Source: UBA2266 sp964406945
GTDB taxonomy: Bacteria > Planctomycetota > Phycisphaerae > Sedimentisphaerales > Anaerobacaceae
DNA length: 14,655 bases
Direction of reading: 5' to 3'
Assembly (NCBI GenBank): GCA_964406945.1
Contig: CAYOTO010000069.1
Coordinates: forward strand, 1 to 14,655
Part shown: piece by piece, positions 6,213 to 14,494 of the stretch
Layout of the letters: the number at the start of each line of letters is the position of its first letter
Position numbering within the stretch: the stretch's first letter is position 1
Position numbers and translations under genes: made by a program
The notes under the pieces: generated by a model
What the model was told of the DNA's origin: nothing
The model's input: the letters and a program-made list of their open reading frames with translations, nothing else
Database searches by the model: none

Positions 6213-7727
6213 TTAGTTTTTGCCCGTGATGGCGATTGCCCAGTCGGATTCTTTGGGGGCGTGGAAGGTTTGGGCGGGTTTGGCTTTCAGGTTGGGGATG
6301 GGGATTTCTTTGTAGGGGGCTTTGGTGTCGACGGCTACTGCTTTTAGCGGCTGTTTCATGGCGTCAAGGTCCATCGTGATTGACTCGGTATCCTCTTTGT
6401 AGCAGATTACGGTTTTGATGGGCAGGACTTTGCGCCCGGCTTCGACGGCAACATCCTTTGACGGGGCTATGAGGCTACGACCGTTCGAGATGGCGCTTCG
6501 CTGCAGGTCGGCGGTGAAGCGGCGGCGCCAGAACAGCGACCAGGTTTTGATCTGGTGTTTGTTCGGGTACGGGTGGCTCATGCCGTCCGGTCGCGGGTCG
6601 AGCAGGTTGCCCCAGATGTTGGCCGCTCCGCCGGCCATGGTCGAATGCCACAGGCCGCGGCGGGTCATCTCAAACGTGTAGTCCTTGTCGGGATAGACGT
6701 TTTTGCGGACGCGGAAGCGGTCTTCGAGGAAGGTCGGCTTGTGCGGGTACTGCTCGATGGCTTTTACGTAGGTCTCGTATGTGGGACGGTGCTGCTGGTA
6801 GGACGAGTAATCCAGGCCCGGGCAGATCTGAGTCAGGCCGGGCGAGCGGCCGCCGAGCAGGTGGTCCCAGCCCATGTGCTCGTGCATGTAGTCGTGCCAG
6901 GTCCGCAGGCCGTCGTCATCGACCCATTCCTGCAAATCGAAGCCGTAGCACATGGTCCAGCCCGGTAGCGGGGCCAGTCGGGCCGCGATGTATCGCTGGA
7001 GCCGTCGATCAACTTTGCCGTTGAGTCCCCAGCGGTGGGGTGTCATGCGGCGCTGTTCGTCGCCCCAGGCCCAGATATGAACGACCGCACCGGCTTGCGT
7101 GGCTTTGCGGATGAGCAGCTCGAGGGCCTCGAACGTTCGCGGGTCGGGATTGGGATCTGCGGACTCGATCTCGTTCGAGCGTGTCTTTTCGATGTCGAAC
7201 CAGCGACAGGCGACGTACGTGTTGAAACCGTTGAAGCCGTGAGATTCTATGAACTCGGCGATGTCGGCCTCGATGCGGTCGGGATCGTCGTAGAATACGT
7301 CGGGCGAGGTGTACATGATGTATTGCGGGCTGAAGACGCGGTCGGTGCCGCTTCGCGACCATCGGCTGCCCAGCGGGCGTATGAAGCCGTCGGCGCCGGG
7401 GTTGGCCAGGGCGCGTACGCGTCCTTTTCGACCGTTCAAATCCGGATCGTCGCTTGCAGTGACAAAACTCCAGTCACCGACCAGTGTCGGGGTAAATCGC
7501 AGCTTCCATTTGCCGTTGCCGTCGTAGTAGAGACCGGTCGTGATTTCGATGTCCTCGCCGGCAAGCTTGAATGTCGCTTTCGCATCGAGGTCGTACGGAT
7601 TGCCCGGGAATGATGAATTGTCGAATGACCATTCGACCGTCTGAAAGAGCCTGGCGTCTTTGGCCGATACCAGCGCCGAAGCTGCGAGGATGATTGCTAT
7701 TGCCGTGAGAATCCGTGTGTGGCTCAT
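6213..7727 (-). CDS. Secreted DUF5060-type glycoside hydrolase-like protein
   Basis: A 504-residue exported protein. Residues 1-22 form a signal peptide (cut after VSA). Residues about 31-105 match a DUF5060 beta-sandwich, with the typical GLYYDGNGKWKLRF and VGDWSFVT stretches. Residues 115-400 look like a TIM-barrel of the DUF4038/GH-A type often found behind DUF5060. Candidate catalytic acids are Glu267 in GFDLQEW and Glu335 in TFLEDRF; these are inferred from position, not proven. The tail (about 400-504) is probably a small beta domain. Such proteins act on plant or algal polysaccharides outside the cytoplasm; the substrate cannot be told. The frame extends to 7757, but the start at 7727 has AAAGGAAA just upstream (7731-7738) and begins the signal peptide cleanly. 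It lacks the dockerin and PEP-CTERM tails of its neighbours. Confidence 0.88.
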   Translation of the reverse strand: MSHTRILTAIAIILAASALVSAKDARLFQTVEWSFDNSSFPGNPYDLDAKATFKLAGEDIEITTGLYYDGNGKWKLRFTPTLVGDWSFVTASDDPDLNGRKGRVRALANPGADGFIRPLGSRWSRSGTDRVFSPQYIMYTSPDVFYDDPDRIEADIAEFIESHGFNGFNTYVACRWFDIEKTRSNEIESADPNPDPRTFEALELLIRKATQAGAVVHIWAWGDEQRRMTPHRWGLNGKVDRRLQRYIAARLAPLPGWTMCYGFDLQEWVDDDGLRTWHDYMHEHMGWDHLLGGRSPGLTQICPGLDYSSYQQHRPTYETYVKAIEQYPHKPTFLEDRFRVRKNVYPDKDYTFEMTRRGLWHSTMAGGAANIWGNLLDPRPDGMSHPYPNKHQIKTWSLFWRRRFTADLQRSAISNGRSLIAPSKDVAVEAGRKVLPIKTVICYKEDTESITMDLDAMKQPLKAVAVDTKAPYKEIPIPNLKAKPAQTFHAPKESDWAIAITGKN

Positions 7728-7763
7728 CGTTTTCCTTTCGAATCTTTTGCTCTGCATACCATT

Positions 7764-7792
7764 ACATTAGCAGAGATTGTGATTATTCTCAA
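7764..7792 (-). promoter_or_regulatory. Possible promoter of the DUF5060 gene
   Basis: On the minus strand, TTGAGA (7792-7787), a 17-base spacer and TAATGT (7769-7764). The -10 is weak, and transcription would begin about 30 bases before the chosen start codon at 7727. Confidence 0.35.
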
Positions 7793-7804
7793 GGGAATGC
7801 GATT

Positions 7805-8203
7805 ATGTTCGCAGGCGAGAGGGGTATCTGCTGCGGTGCCCGGATCCTTCGCTGCGCTCAGGATGACATATAGGGGGCATTCGCTGCGCTTAGGATGACA
7901 TTCGGGGGACCCTTCGCTTTCGACCGTCGTCCCGAATGAAACGTTCCATTCTCGTCGTCCTCAACTCTGTCCGCTACGCTTGTCATCCCGAACGAAGCCG
8001 CGATACGCTTGTCATCCTGAACGGAGCGCGGCGCAGTGAAGGATCCGGGTCTCGGATGAGAGGTTGTGCTCGCAAGCGGGGCTGACGTCTCGGTCGAAGG
8101 CCAGATCCTTCGCTGCGCTCAGGATGACATATGGGGTGCATTCGCTGCGCTCAGGATGACAGATGGGGTGCATTCGCTGCGCTCAGGATGACAGATGGGG
8201 GGC
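7805..8203. repeat. Repeat cluster B with 29-bp and 32-bp end repeats
   Basis: The gap 7758-8367 is mostly repeats. 7805-7868 is a right half of the palindromic element; its end (TTCGCTGCGCTCAGGATGACA) starts at 7848 and recurs at 7880. The full core is at 8010-8129, preceded by a copy of its left end at 7981 (29 bases earlier). Its right end starts at 8109 and recurs at 8141 and 8173, a 32-bp period with ATGGGGTGCA spacers. 8204-8306 contains nothing recognisable before the coaD promoter. Confidence 0.85.
8010..8129. repeat. Palindromic core B (120 bp)
   Basis: Begins TGTCATCCTGAACGGAGCG and ends GCTGCGCTCAGGATGACA; interior has GACGTCTCGGTCGAAGGCC, shared with core C1. Confidence 0.85.
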
Positions 8204-8306
8204 TTTTATGCTGCGACGAGATGCAAGATCGGTTGGGGCTTTGCTGTAATCGGCATGGCTGGATGGGTGTAGGAGAATTCGGACGACGAGGCGGGTGAAA
8301 AGCTTC

Positions 8307-8335
8307 TTGCCGGGCGGGGTTGGGGTGTTTATAAT
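8307..8335 (+). promoter_or_regulatory. Sigma-70 type promoter of coaD operon
   Basis: TTGCCG (8307-8312), a 17-base spacer and a perfect TATAAT (8330-8335). Transcription would start near 8341, about 27 bases before the coaD start, and could continue through the pterin-fold gene, mcsA and mcsB since no terminator is visible between them. Confidence 0.65.
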
Positions 8336-8367
8336 GGACGGTCTGTTTTGCTTTTTAAGGGGCATTA

Positions 8368-8874
8368 ATGAAGGACAAATTTGTAAGAGCGATATTTCCG
8401 GGTTCCTTCGATCCGATTACGAACGGCCATCTGGACGTGGTGCATCGCGCGATGAAGCTGTTCGATGAGCTGATAATCGCGGTCGGGCGAAGTCCGGTCA
8501 AGAACCAGTTGTTCAGTCCGGCAGAGCGGGTGGAGATGATCGCCGAGCTTGTCGAGGATATGCCGGGCGTAAGCGTCGAGAGCTTCGAAGGTCTTACGGT
8601 AGAGTACGCCACGGGCAAGAAGGCCGACGTAATCCTGCGAGGCCTGCGAAGCCTTACGGACGTTCAATACGAATTTCAGCTTGCAATGACCAATCGCGCC
8701 GTGGCGGGCATAGAGACTGTGTTCGTCATGACGAGCGAGCAGTACGGCTTTACCAGTTCGACCCTGATTCGTGAGGTAGCCTCGCTCGGGGGCAATCTCT
8801 CCAATCTCGTTCCCGAGAACGTTCAGAAGCGGCTGGAGGGCCGATTCAAATCCGGGGCGAACAGTCCGAAATAG
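8368..8874 (+). CDS. coaD: Phosphopantetheine adenylyltransferase
   Basis: A 168-residue cytoplasmic enzyme that joins 4'-phosphopantetheine and ATP to give dephospho-CoA and pyrophosphate, the fourth step of coenzyme A synthesis. The nucleotidyltransferase signature is complete: GSFDPITNGH (12-21, with the TxGH nucleotide-binding motif), RGLRSLTDVQYEFQLAMTNR (91-110) for phosphopantetheine binding, and SSTLIRE (130-136) near the C-terminus. Length is normal for the family (about 160). The ATG at 8368 has AAGGGG at 8357-8362 and the first residues KFVRAIFPGSFDP align with usual CoaD starts. It heads a likely operon with three genes downstream, the next starting 82 bases later. The functional link to its neighbours is unclear. 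Confidence 0.96.
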   Translation: MKDKFVRAIFPGSFDPITNGHLDVVHRAMKLFDELIIAVGRSPVKNQLFSPAERVEMIAELVEDMPGVSVESFEGLTVEYATGKKADVILRGLRSLTDVQYEFQLAMTNRAVAGIETVFVMTSEQYGFTSSTLIREVASLGGNLSNLVPENVQKRLEGRFKSGANSPK

Positions 8875-8956
8875 CCGATAGAACAGCCGGCGGCTGGTGA
8901 AAGCCGCAAGGCGGACGACAGGTAAAGGCGGCCGCCACGATCACAGGGGGCTTGTC

Positions 8957-9337
8957 ATGTTCACGATAACCGTGTTTGTAACATTCGAGGCCGCTCATCA
9001 GATCACCCTGCCCGACGGCTCAAAGGAACCGCTGCACAGCCATGAGTGGAAGCTAAGGGCCGAGGTAAGTAGCGAAAGGCTCGACAATATGGGAATCGTG
9101 ATGGATTTCCATTTGCTCAGACGCTTGATAAACGATATTATCGAACCGCTGCGGGGTCGGGCGCTGGGCGAATTCGAGGCCCTGGCGCGAAACAACGAGT
9201 CCGCCGAGAGCGTAGCTTTATATGTGTTCGAGCGGCTCGAGCCGGCTCTGTGCGAAGGGGCCAGGCTCGAGAAAATCAGCGTAGAAGAGGAACCCGGGTG
9301 CGTGGCCGCATACGCTAGATCGGCGAAATCCCTGTAG
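8957..9337 (+). CDS. Divergent 6-pyruvoyl-tetrahydropterin synthase-fold protein
   Basis: A 126-residue protein of the PTPS/QueD (T-fold) family, whose members act on dihydroneopterin triphosphate in queuosine, folate or biopterin pathways. Seen: FEAAH (10-14), HSH (27-29), which supply the three zinc-binding histidines; GIVMDF (46-51); NESAESVALYVFERL (80-94); and EEEPGCVAAY (110-119). Odd: QueD has Cys-x3-HGH, but here no Cys precedes the histidines; instead Glu24 sits at E-x2-H-S-H, the spacing of the PTPS-III class linked to folate synthesis. The usual LDHxxLN Asp-His pair is also absent (PLRGRALGEF, 64-73). Function is therefore open. The frame is open back to 8897, but ATG 8957 is preferred: AGGGGG at 8945-8950 lies before it and the family's N-terminus starts here. 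Confidence 0.85.
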   Translation: MFTITVFVTFEAAHQITLPDGSKEPLHSHEWKLRAEVSSERLDNMGIVMDFHLLRRLINDIIEPLRGRALGEFEALARNNESAESVALYVFERLEPALCEGARLEKISVEEEPGCVAAYARSAKSL

Positions 9338-9396
9338 TAGCCGGAAATAATTGACGATAGCTTTAGACATTACCATTTACCGCGGACGAACGGCCT

Positions 9397-9912
9397 ATGC
9401 AGTGTCAGATATGCAACAAAAAGGAAGCTACGATACACCTGACCGAGATCAGCGAAGGTGAGCGGATTGATATGCATCTTTGCGAGAACTGCGCCCAGGA
9501 GCAGGGGATAGCCATTAAGAATCAGGTTCCGCTGAACGAGCTGCTGAGCAATCTGCTTGCGGTTCAGCCCAGCAACGAGGAGATTTTCGGACCCACCGAG
9601 AGCAAGGTTGCATGCCCTCACTGCGGGTTTACGCTGGATCAGTTCACCAAGGAAGGCCTGCTGGGGTGCCCCTACGACTACGAGATATTCCAGAAGCCGC
9701 TGGAGAAGCTGCTTGCCAAGGCTCACAACGGCAAGACCTCGCACTGCGGCAAGGTTCCTTCGAGAACGCCGCAGGATACCAAGAAGCAGATGAAGAAGCT
9801 CGATCTGCGGCGGCAGCTCGACGAGGCGGTTCAGGCCGAGGATTACGAGCGGGCGGCGCAATTGAGGGATAAGATAAACGAATTGCAGGATCAGGGCCGA
9901 GATCAGGCCTAG
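9397..9912 (+). CDS. mcsA: McsA, zinc-binding activator of arginine kinase McsB
   Basis: A 171-residue cytoplasmic protein. McsA binds and activates the protein-arginine kinase McsB, whose product, phospho-arginine, marks proteins for ClpCP in Gram-positive bacteria. Zinc-ribbon cysteines: C3-x2-C6 with C29-x2-C32, then C73-x2-C76 with C91. The fourth ligand of the second site, normally C-x2-C in GCxxCY, is Asp94 here (GCPYDYEIF), and an additional Cys117 occurs in HCGK where B. subtilis has HAGK. A UVR coiled-coil domain (about 138-165, LRRQLDEAVQAEDYERAAQLRDKI) ends the protein, as in UvrB/UvrC and McsA. Start at 9397 has no clear Shine-Dalgarno, but MQCQIC is the family's usual N-terminus. 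mcsB follows 20 bases after its stop. Confidence 0.92.
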   Translation: MQCQICNKKEATIHLTEISEGERIDMHLCENCAQEQGIAIKNQVPLNELLSNLLAVQPSNEEIFGPTESKVACPHCGFTLDQFTKEGLLGCPYDYEIFQKPLEKLLAKAHNGKTSHCGKVPSRTPQDTKKQMKKLDLRRQLDEAVQAEDYERAAQLRDKINELQDQGRDQA

Positions 9913-9932
9913 GATTGCGAGATACAGACGGT

Positions 9933-11066
9933 ATGAAGCTTACCGATATAAGCAGGACGATCAACGAATGGTTCGACGGATCCGGGCCTTTGTCGGATAT
10001 CGTGATTTCTTCGCGGATTCGACTGGCGCGGAATGTAGCAGGTCACAAGTTCCTCAGTCGCTGCTCCGACGAGGAGAAGAACCATATCCTCGAGGAGCTT
10101 AAGGCGGTGATTCTGGATCTTGACCTGGGCCAGAGTGCTTCGTACATCAGCGTCAGCGGCGCCGGGAATCTGGACAGGAACTTCCTGGTGGAGCGTCATC
10201 TGATCAGCCGCAACCATGCCTTCGGAAAGGGCCCTCGGGGCGTGGTTATCGCCCGTCATGAGGCGTTTACGGCGATGATAAACGAGGAAGACCACCTGCG
10301 GCTGCAGGTCCTAAAGGCTGGTTGCCAGCTTAAAGAATGCTTCGAGCAGATCAACAAGATCGACGATTTGATCGAGAAGAAGGTCGCTTATGCGTTCAGC
10401 CCCAGGCACGGCTATCTGACCGCCTGCCCGACTAACGTGGGTACGGGGATAAGGATGTCGGTGATGCTGCATTTGCCGGCGCTGAAGATGACCGGACAGA
10501 TCGAGAAGTTCTTCAACGCCGCAAAAGACATGAATCTGGCGGTGCGAGGGCTTTTCGGCGAGGGAACCGAGGCGGCGAGCGATCTGTATCAGTTGTCGAA
10601 CCAGGTTACGCTGGGCATGTCTGAGCAGCGGATTCTGTCGGAGTTCGAGAACACGATCATTCCGAACGTTGTCGACTATGAGAACGCCGCACGGCGCGAG
10701 CTGGCTTCGAAGCAACCGGAGCTGCTGGACGACAAGATTTCGCGGGCACTGGCGCTGCTGCAGAATGCGAGCCTGATAAGCAGCCAGGAGGCGCTGTTTC
10801 TGTTGAGCCATCTGCGGCTCGGGCTCAATCTCAAATGCAAGCTCGGCGTCGCAACTCCGGCTATCAAAAGGCTTTGCGCACTTACCGACTGTTCGGACAA
10901 AGAGCAGGAGCATCCGCTGTCGATCGAGACTATCAATCGGCTGTTTTTGCTGACTCTGCCGGCGCATCTGCAACTGAACCACGGCAAAGAACTCGATTCC
11001 ACGCACCGCGATGCGCTGCGGGCGAAGATCATCCGCTCGGCATTGAACCCGCAAGACATGTCCTGA
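9933..11066 (+). CDS. mcsB: McsB, protein-arginine kinase
   Basis: A 377-residue phosphagen-kinase-family enzyme that transfers phosphate from ATP to arginine side chains in proteins. Seen: SDIVISSRIRLARN (about 21-34), the nucleotide-binding start; INEEDHLRLQ with Glu118/Glu119 of the catalytic centre; LTACPTNVGTGIR with the conserved Cys165; RGLFGEGTEA; LYQLSNQVTLG; and RDALRA (359-364), matching the RDxxRA phospho-arginine-sensing motif of McsB. These indicate an active and allosterically regulated kinase. A frame starts at TTG 9915, but ATG 9933 is chosen because MKLTDISRTINEWFDGSGP aligns with usual McsB starts. It lies 20 bases after mcsA, so the two are surely co-transcribed. clpC and ctsR, the partners in Firmicutes, are not in the window. 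No terminator is seen after the stop; repeats follow. Confidence 0.95.
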   Translation: MKLTDISRTINEWFDGSGPLSDIVISSRIRLARNVAGHKFLSRCSDEEKNHILEELKAVILDLDLGQSASYISVSGAGNLDRNFLVERHLISRNHAFGKGPRGVVIARHEAFTAMINEEDHLRLQVLKAGCQLKECFEQINKIDDLIEKKVAYAFSPRHGYLTACPTNVGTGIRMSVMLHLPALKMTGQIEKFFNAAKDMNLAVRGLFGEGTEAASDLYQLSNQVTLGMSEQRILSEFENTIIPNVVDYENAARRELASKQPELLDDKISRALALLQNASLISSQEALFLLSHLRLGLNLKCKLGVATPAIKRLCALTDCSDKEQEHPLSIETINRLFLLTLPAHLQLNHGKELDSTHRDALRAKIIRSALNPQDMS

Positions 11067-11159
11067 GGCGACTTTCTTTCTGACCACAGCCTGGTCCCGC
11101 TTGTCATCCCGAACGAAGCCGCGATACGCTTGTCATCCTGAACGACGCGCCAATACTCC

Positions 11160-11279
11160 TGTCATCCTGAACGCAGCGAAGCGGAGTGAAGGATCCGGGC
11201 CTGGCATGAGACATCGTGTTCGCAAGCGAAGCCGACGTCTCGGTCGAAGCCCAGATGCTTCGTTTCACTCAGCATGACA
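11160..11279. repeat. Palindromic core C1 (120 bp)
   Basis: Begins TGTCATCCTGAACGCAGCG and ends CACTCAGCATGACA. In its centre TTCGC-AA-GCGAA is flanked by GAGAC...GTCTC, so the element is a nested imperfect palindrome that could fold as one long hairpin. Confidence 0.85.
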
Positions 11280-11333
11280 GTTGGTCGTCCGCCCAGGCAA
11301 TGCTTGCAATCCTGAACGCAGCGCCAGTACTCC

Positions 11334-11453
11334 TGTCATCCTGAACGCAGCGAAGCGGAGTGAAGGATCTGGGCTTGGGATGAGGAGTCTTGTTCGCAAT
11401 CAGGCTGGCTTTTTCCTTCGCTGCCCAGATGCTTCGCTTCACTCAGCATGACA
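11334..11453. repeat. Palindromic core C2 (120 bp)
   Basis: Same left end as C1 for over 40 bases; the centre differs (GGCTGGCTTTTTCCTTCGCTG) and the right end CACTCAGCATGACA is shared. Confidence 0.85.
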
Positions 11454-11501
11454 ACGCTGGGGACCCTTCGCCTGTCATCCTGAACAATGCCCCACCACGC
11501 T

Positions 11502-11585
11502 TGTCATCCTGAACGAGCGCAGCGCAGTGAAGAGTAGCCGAGTTCTCCTTCGCTGCCCAGATTCTTCGCTGCGCTCAGGATGACA
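11502..11585. repeat. Palindromic core C3, internally deleted (84 bp)
   Basis: Both ends are kept (TGTCATCCTGAACGAGCGC and GCGCTCAGGATGACA) but about 36 bp of the centre is missing compared with the 120-bp cores. Confidence 0.8.
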
Positions 11586-11656
11586 GCACTGGGGCGGGTT
11601 TCAAGGGGGCGGTTCTGCCGCGATGGCCGTTGGGACCGGGTCCGCGCCGGTAAAAC

Positions 11657-11669
11657 TGCCAAATTGGCA
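11657..11669. promoter_or_regulatory. Palindrome upstream of dnaK, possible activator site
   Basis: TGCCAA-A-TTGGCA is a perfect 13-bp palindrome, with TTGGCACAG repeated at the sigma-54-like promoter 108 bases downstream. Its distance is in the range used by sigma-54 enhancer-binding proteins, but the sequence resembles no specific site I know. Confidence 0.35.
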
Positions 11670-11746
11670 CAGATGGGCGGATCCGCAGCCGGCGGCCATA
11701 GAAGTCTTAAATCCACGTAAGCCCTGCACTGACAAGAATTTAAGTC

Positions 11747-11764
11747 AATCAATTCAGATTGATT
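11747..11764. promoter_or_regulatory. Inverted repeat next to the dnaK promoter
   Basis: AATCAAT-TCAG-ATTGATT, a perfect 7-bp inverted repeat with a 4-base spacer, ends 7 bases before the -24 element. It could be an operator or a factor site; it is not the CIRCE element (TTAGCACTC-N9-GAGTGCTAA), which is absent here. Confidence 0.45.
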
Positions 11765-11771
11765 CGGCCGG

Positions 11772-11788
11772 TTGGCACAGCGTTTGCA
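11772..11788 (+). promoter_or_regulatory. Sigma-54 type -24/-12 promoter of dnaK
   Basis: TTGGCAC (11772-11778), A and GCGT, then TTGCA (11784-11788) fit the sigma-54 consensus TTGGCACR-N4-TTGCW at every defined position. The invariant GG (11774-11775) and GC (11786-11787) are exactly 10 bases apart. Transcription would start near 11799, giving a leader of about 67 bases before dnaK. No comparable sigma-70 promoter with proper spacing was found in 11641-11865. Confidence 0.65.
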
Positions 11789-11865
11789 GGTCTAATAAGC
11801 AAGCAGAAAGTATGTACAGAAAATGAGCGATTAAAAGTTCCTGACAAAGAGAAAGGATTTTAATC

Positions 11866-13812
<1,947 letters not shown>

Positions 13813-13842
13813 ACGCTGTCAATAGCGGTTTAACATAGCTGC

Positions 13843-13903
13843 GCCCGGGTGCGTCCCGGGCCGTGGAAACAGTCGCGGGAGGCTTTAACGGCCTCCCGCT
13901 TTT
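13843..13903 (+). terminator. Paired-hairpin terminator of dnaK, copy 1
   Basis: Hairpin 1: GCCCGGG-TGCGT-CCCGGGC (13843-13861). After 13 bases comes hairpin 2: GCGGGAGGC (13875-13883) with GCCTCCCGC (13891-13899), then TTTT (13900-13903). Hairpin 2 plus T-run is a classical intrinsic terminator. The same two-hairpin design recurs at 14421-14482. Confidence 0.85.
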
Positions 13904-13975
13904 ACGCGCTGATACCCAGGGCGCCCCTGTGGAGGGCGACATAGGGACTTGCAGGCGGGCCGAGGATTGAACGCG

Positions 13976-14246
13976 GTGTTCGCAATGACTTCCTGTTCGG
14001 TACCCAGATGCTTCGTTTCACTCAGCATGACAATTCTAATGGGTCGTCCGCCCAGGCAATGCCTGTCATTCTGAACGCAGCGTCAATACTCCTGTCATCC
14101 TGAACGACGCGCCAATACTCCTGTCATCCTGAACGACGCGCCAGTACTCCTGTCATCCTGAGCGGAGCGCCAGTACTCCTGTCATCCTGAACCGAGCGCA
14201 GCGAATGTGAGGGATCCGGGCCTGGCATTAGACGTCGTGTTCGAAA
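13976..14246. repeat. Repeat cluster D: split palindromic element with five 29-bp steps
   Basis: The gap 13904-14420 holds a right half of the element (13976-14032, ending CACTCAGCATGACA), the linker GTCGTCCGCCCAGGCAATG, then left ends at 14064, 14093, 14122, 14151 and 14180, exactly 29 bases apart with CGCCARTACTCC spacers. The last runs into a left half of the core (14180 to about 14246) that has no right half. 13904-13975 and 14247-14363 show nothing recognisable. Confidence 0.85.
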
Positions 14247-14363
14247 CCGAGGACGAGCAGAGAGATACCCGAAAAAAATATGAGGACATGCTTGGCACAA
14301 TCGCTTCTTGGGCCTTAAAGGAGGATTTTTGTGAAATTCCTTGAGGATTTCCGGGATAATAGG

Positions 14364-14397
14364 TTGAACTTTTTTGCCAAATATACGATAATATAAT
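14364..14397 (+). promoter_or_regulatory. AT-rich promoter region before copy 2
   Basis: TTGAAC (14364-14369) is followed at 19 bases by TAATAT (14389-14394) and at 22 by a perfect TATAAT (14392-14397). Spacing is long for sigma-70, so the -35 match may be accidental; the -10 is good. A transcript from here would begin about 14404 and run into the paired hairpin. Confidence 0.4.
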
Positions 14398-14420
14398 TGT
14401 TGGATATGCTGATAATTCGT

Positions 14421-14482
14421 GTCTGGGTGCGTCCCAGGCTTGTTAAGATCGCGGGAGGTTGCGTGCCTCCCGCATTTTTTTT
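14421..14482 (+). terminator. Paired-hairpin terminator, copy 2, upstream of NYN gene
   Basis: Hairpin 1: GTCTGGG-TGCGT-CCCAGGC (14421-14439). After 11 bases, hairpin 2: GCGGGAGGT-TGCGT-GCCTCCCGC (14451-14473), then A and eight T (14475-14482). It lies between a promoter-like region and the Shine-Dalgarno of the gene at 14495, so it may be an attenuator or the end of a short RNA of about 80 bases. Confidence 0.8.
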
Positions 14483-14494
14483 GGAGAGGAGCGA

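Larger units (their letters stand above)
11102..11585. repeat. Repeat cluster C with three palindromic cores
   Basis: Fills most of the gap between mcsB and dnaK. Cores lie at 11160-11279, 11334-11453 and 11502-11585 (short). Each is preceded at exactly 29-bp steps by copies of its left end: 11102, 11131, 11160; then 11305, 11334; then 11473, 11502. The linker GTCGTCCGCCCAGGCAATG between cores one and two recurs in cluster D. The remaining 11586-11640 contains nothing recognisable. Confidence 0.85.

Noticed and set aside
14064..14206. Regular 29-bp repeats resembling a CRISPR array
   Set aside because: The units stand directly head to tail with no unique spacers, and the same unit borders the palindromic cores elsewhere. 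No cas gene is present.
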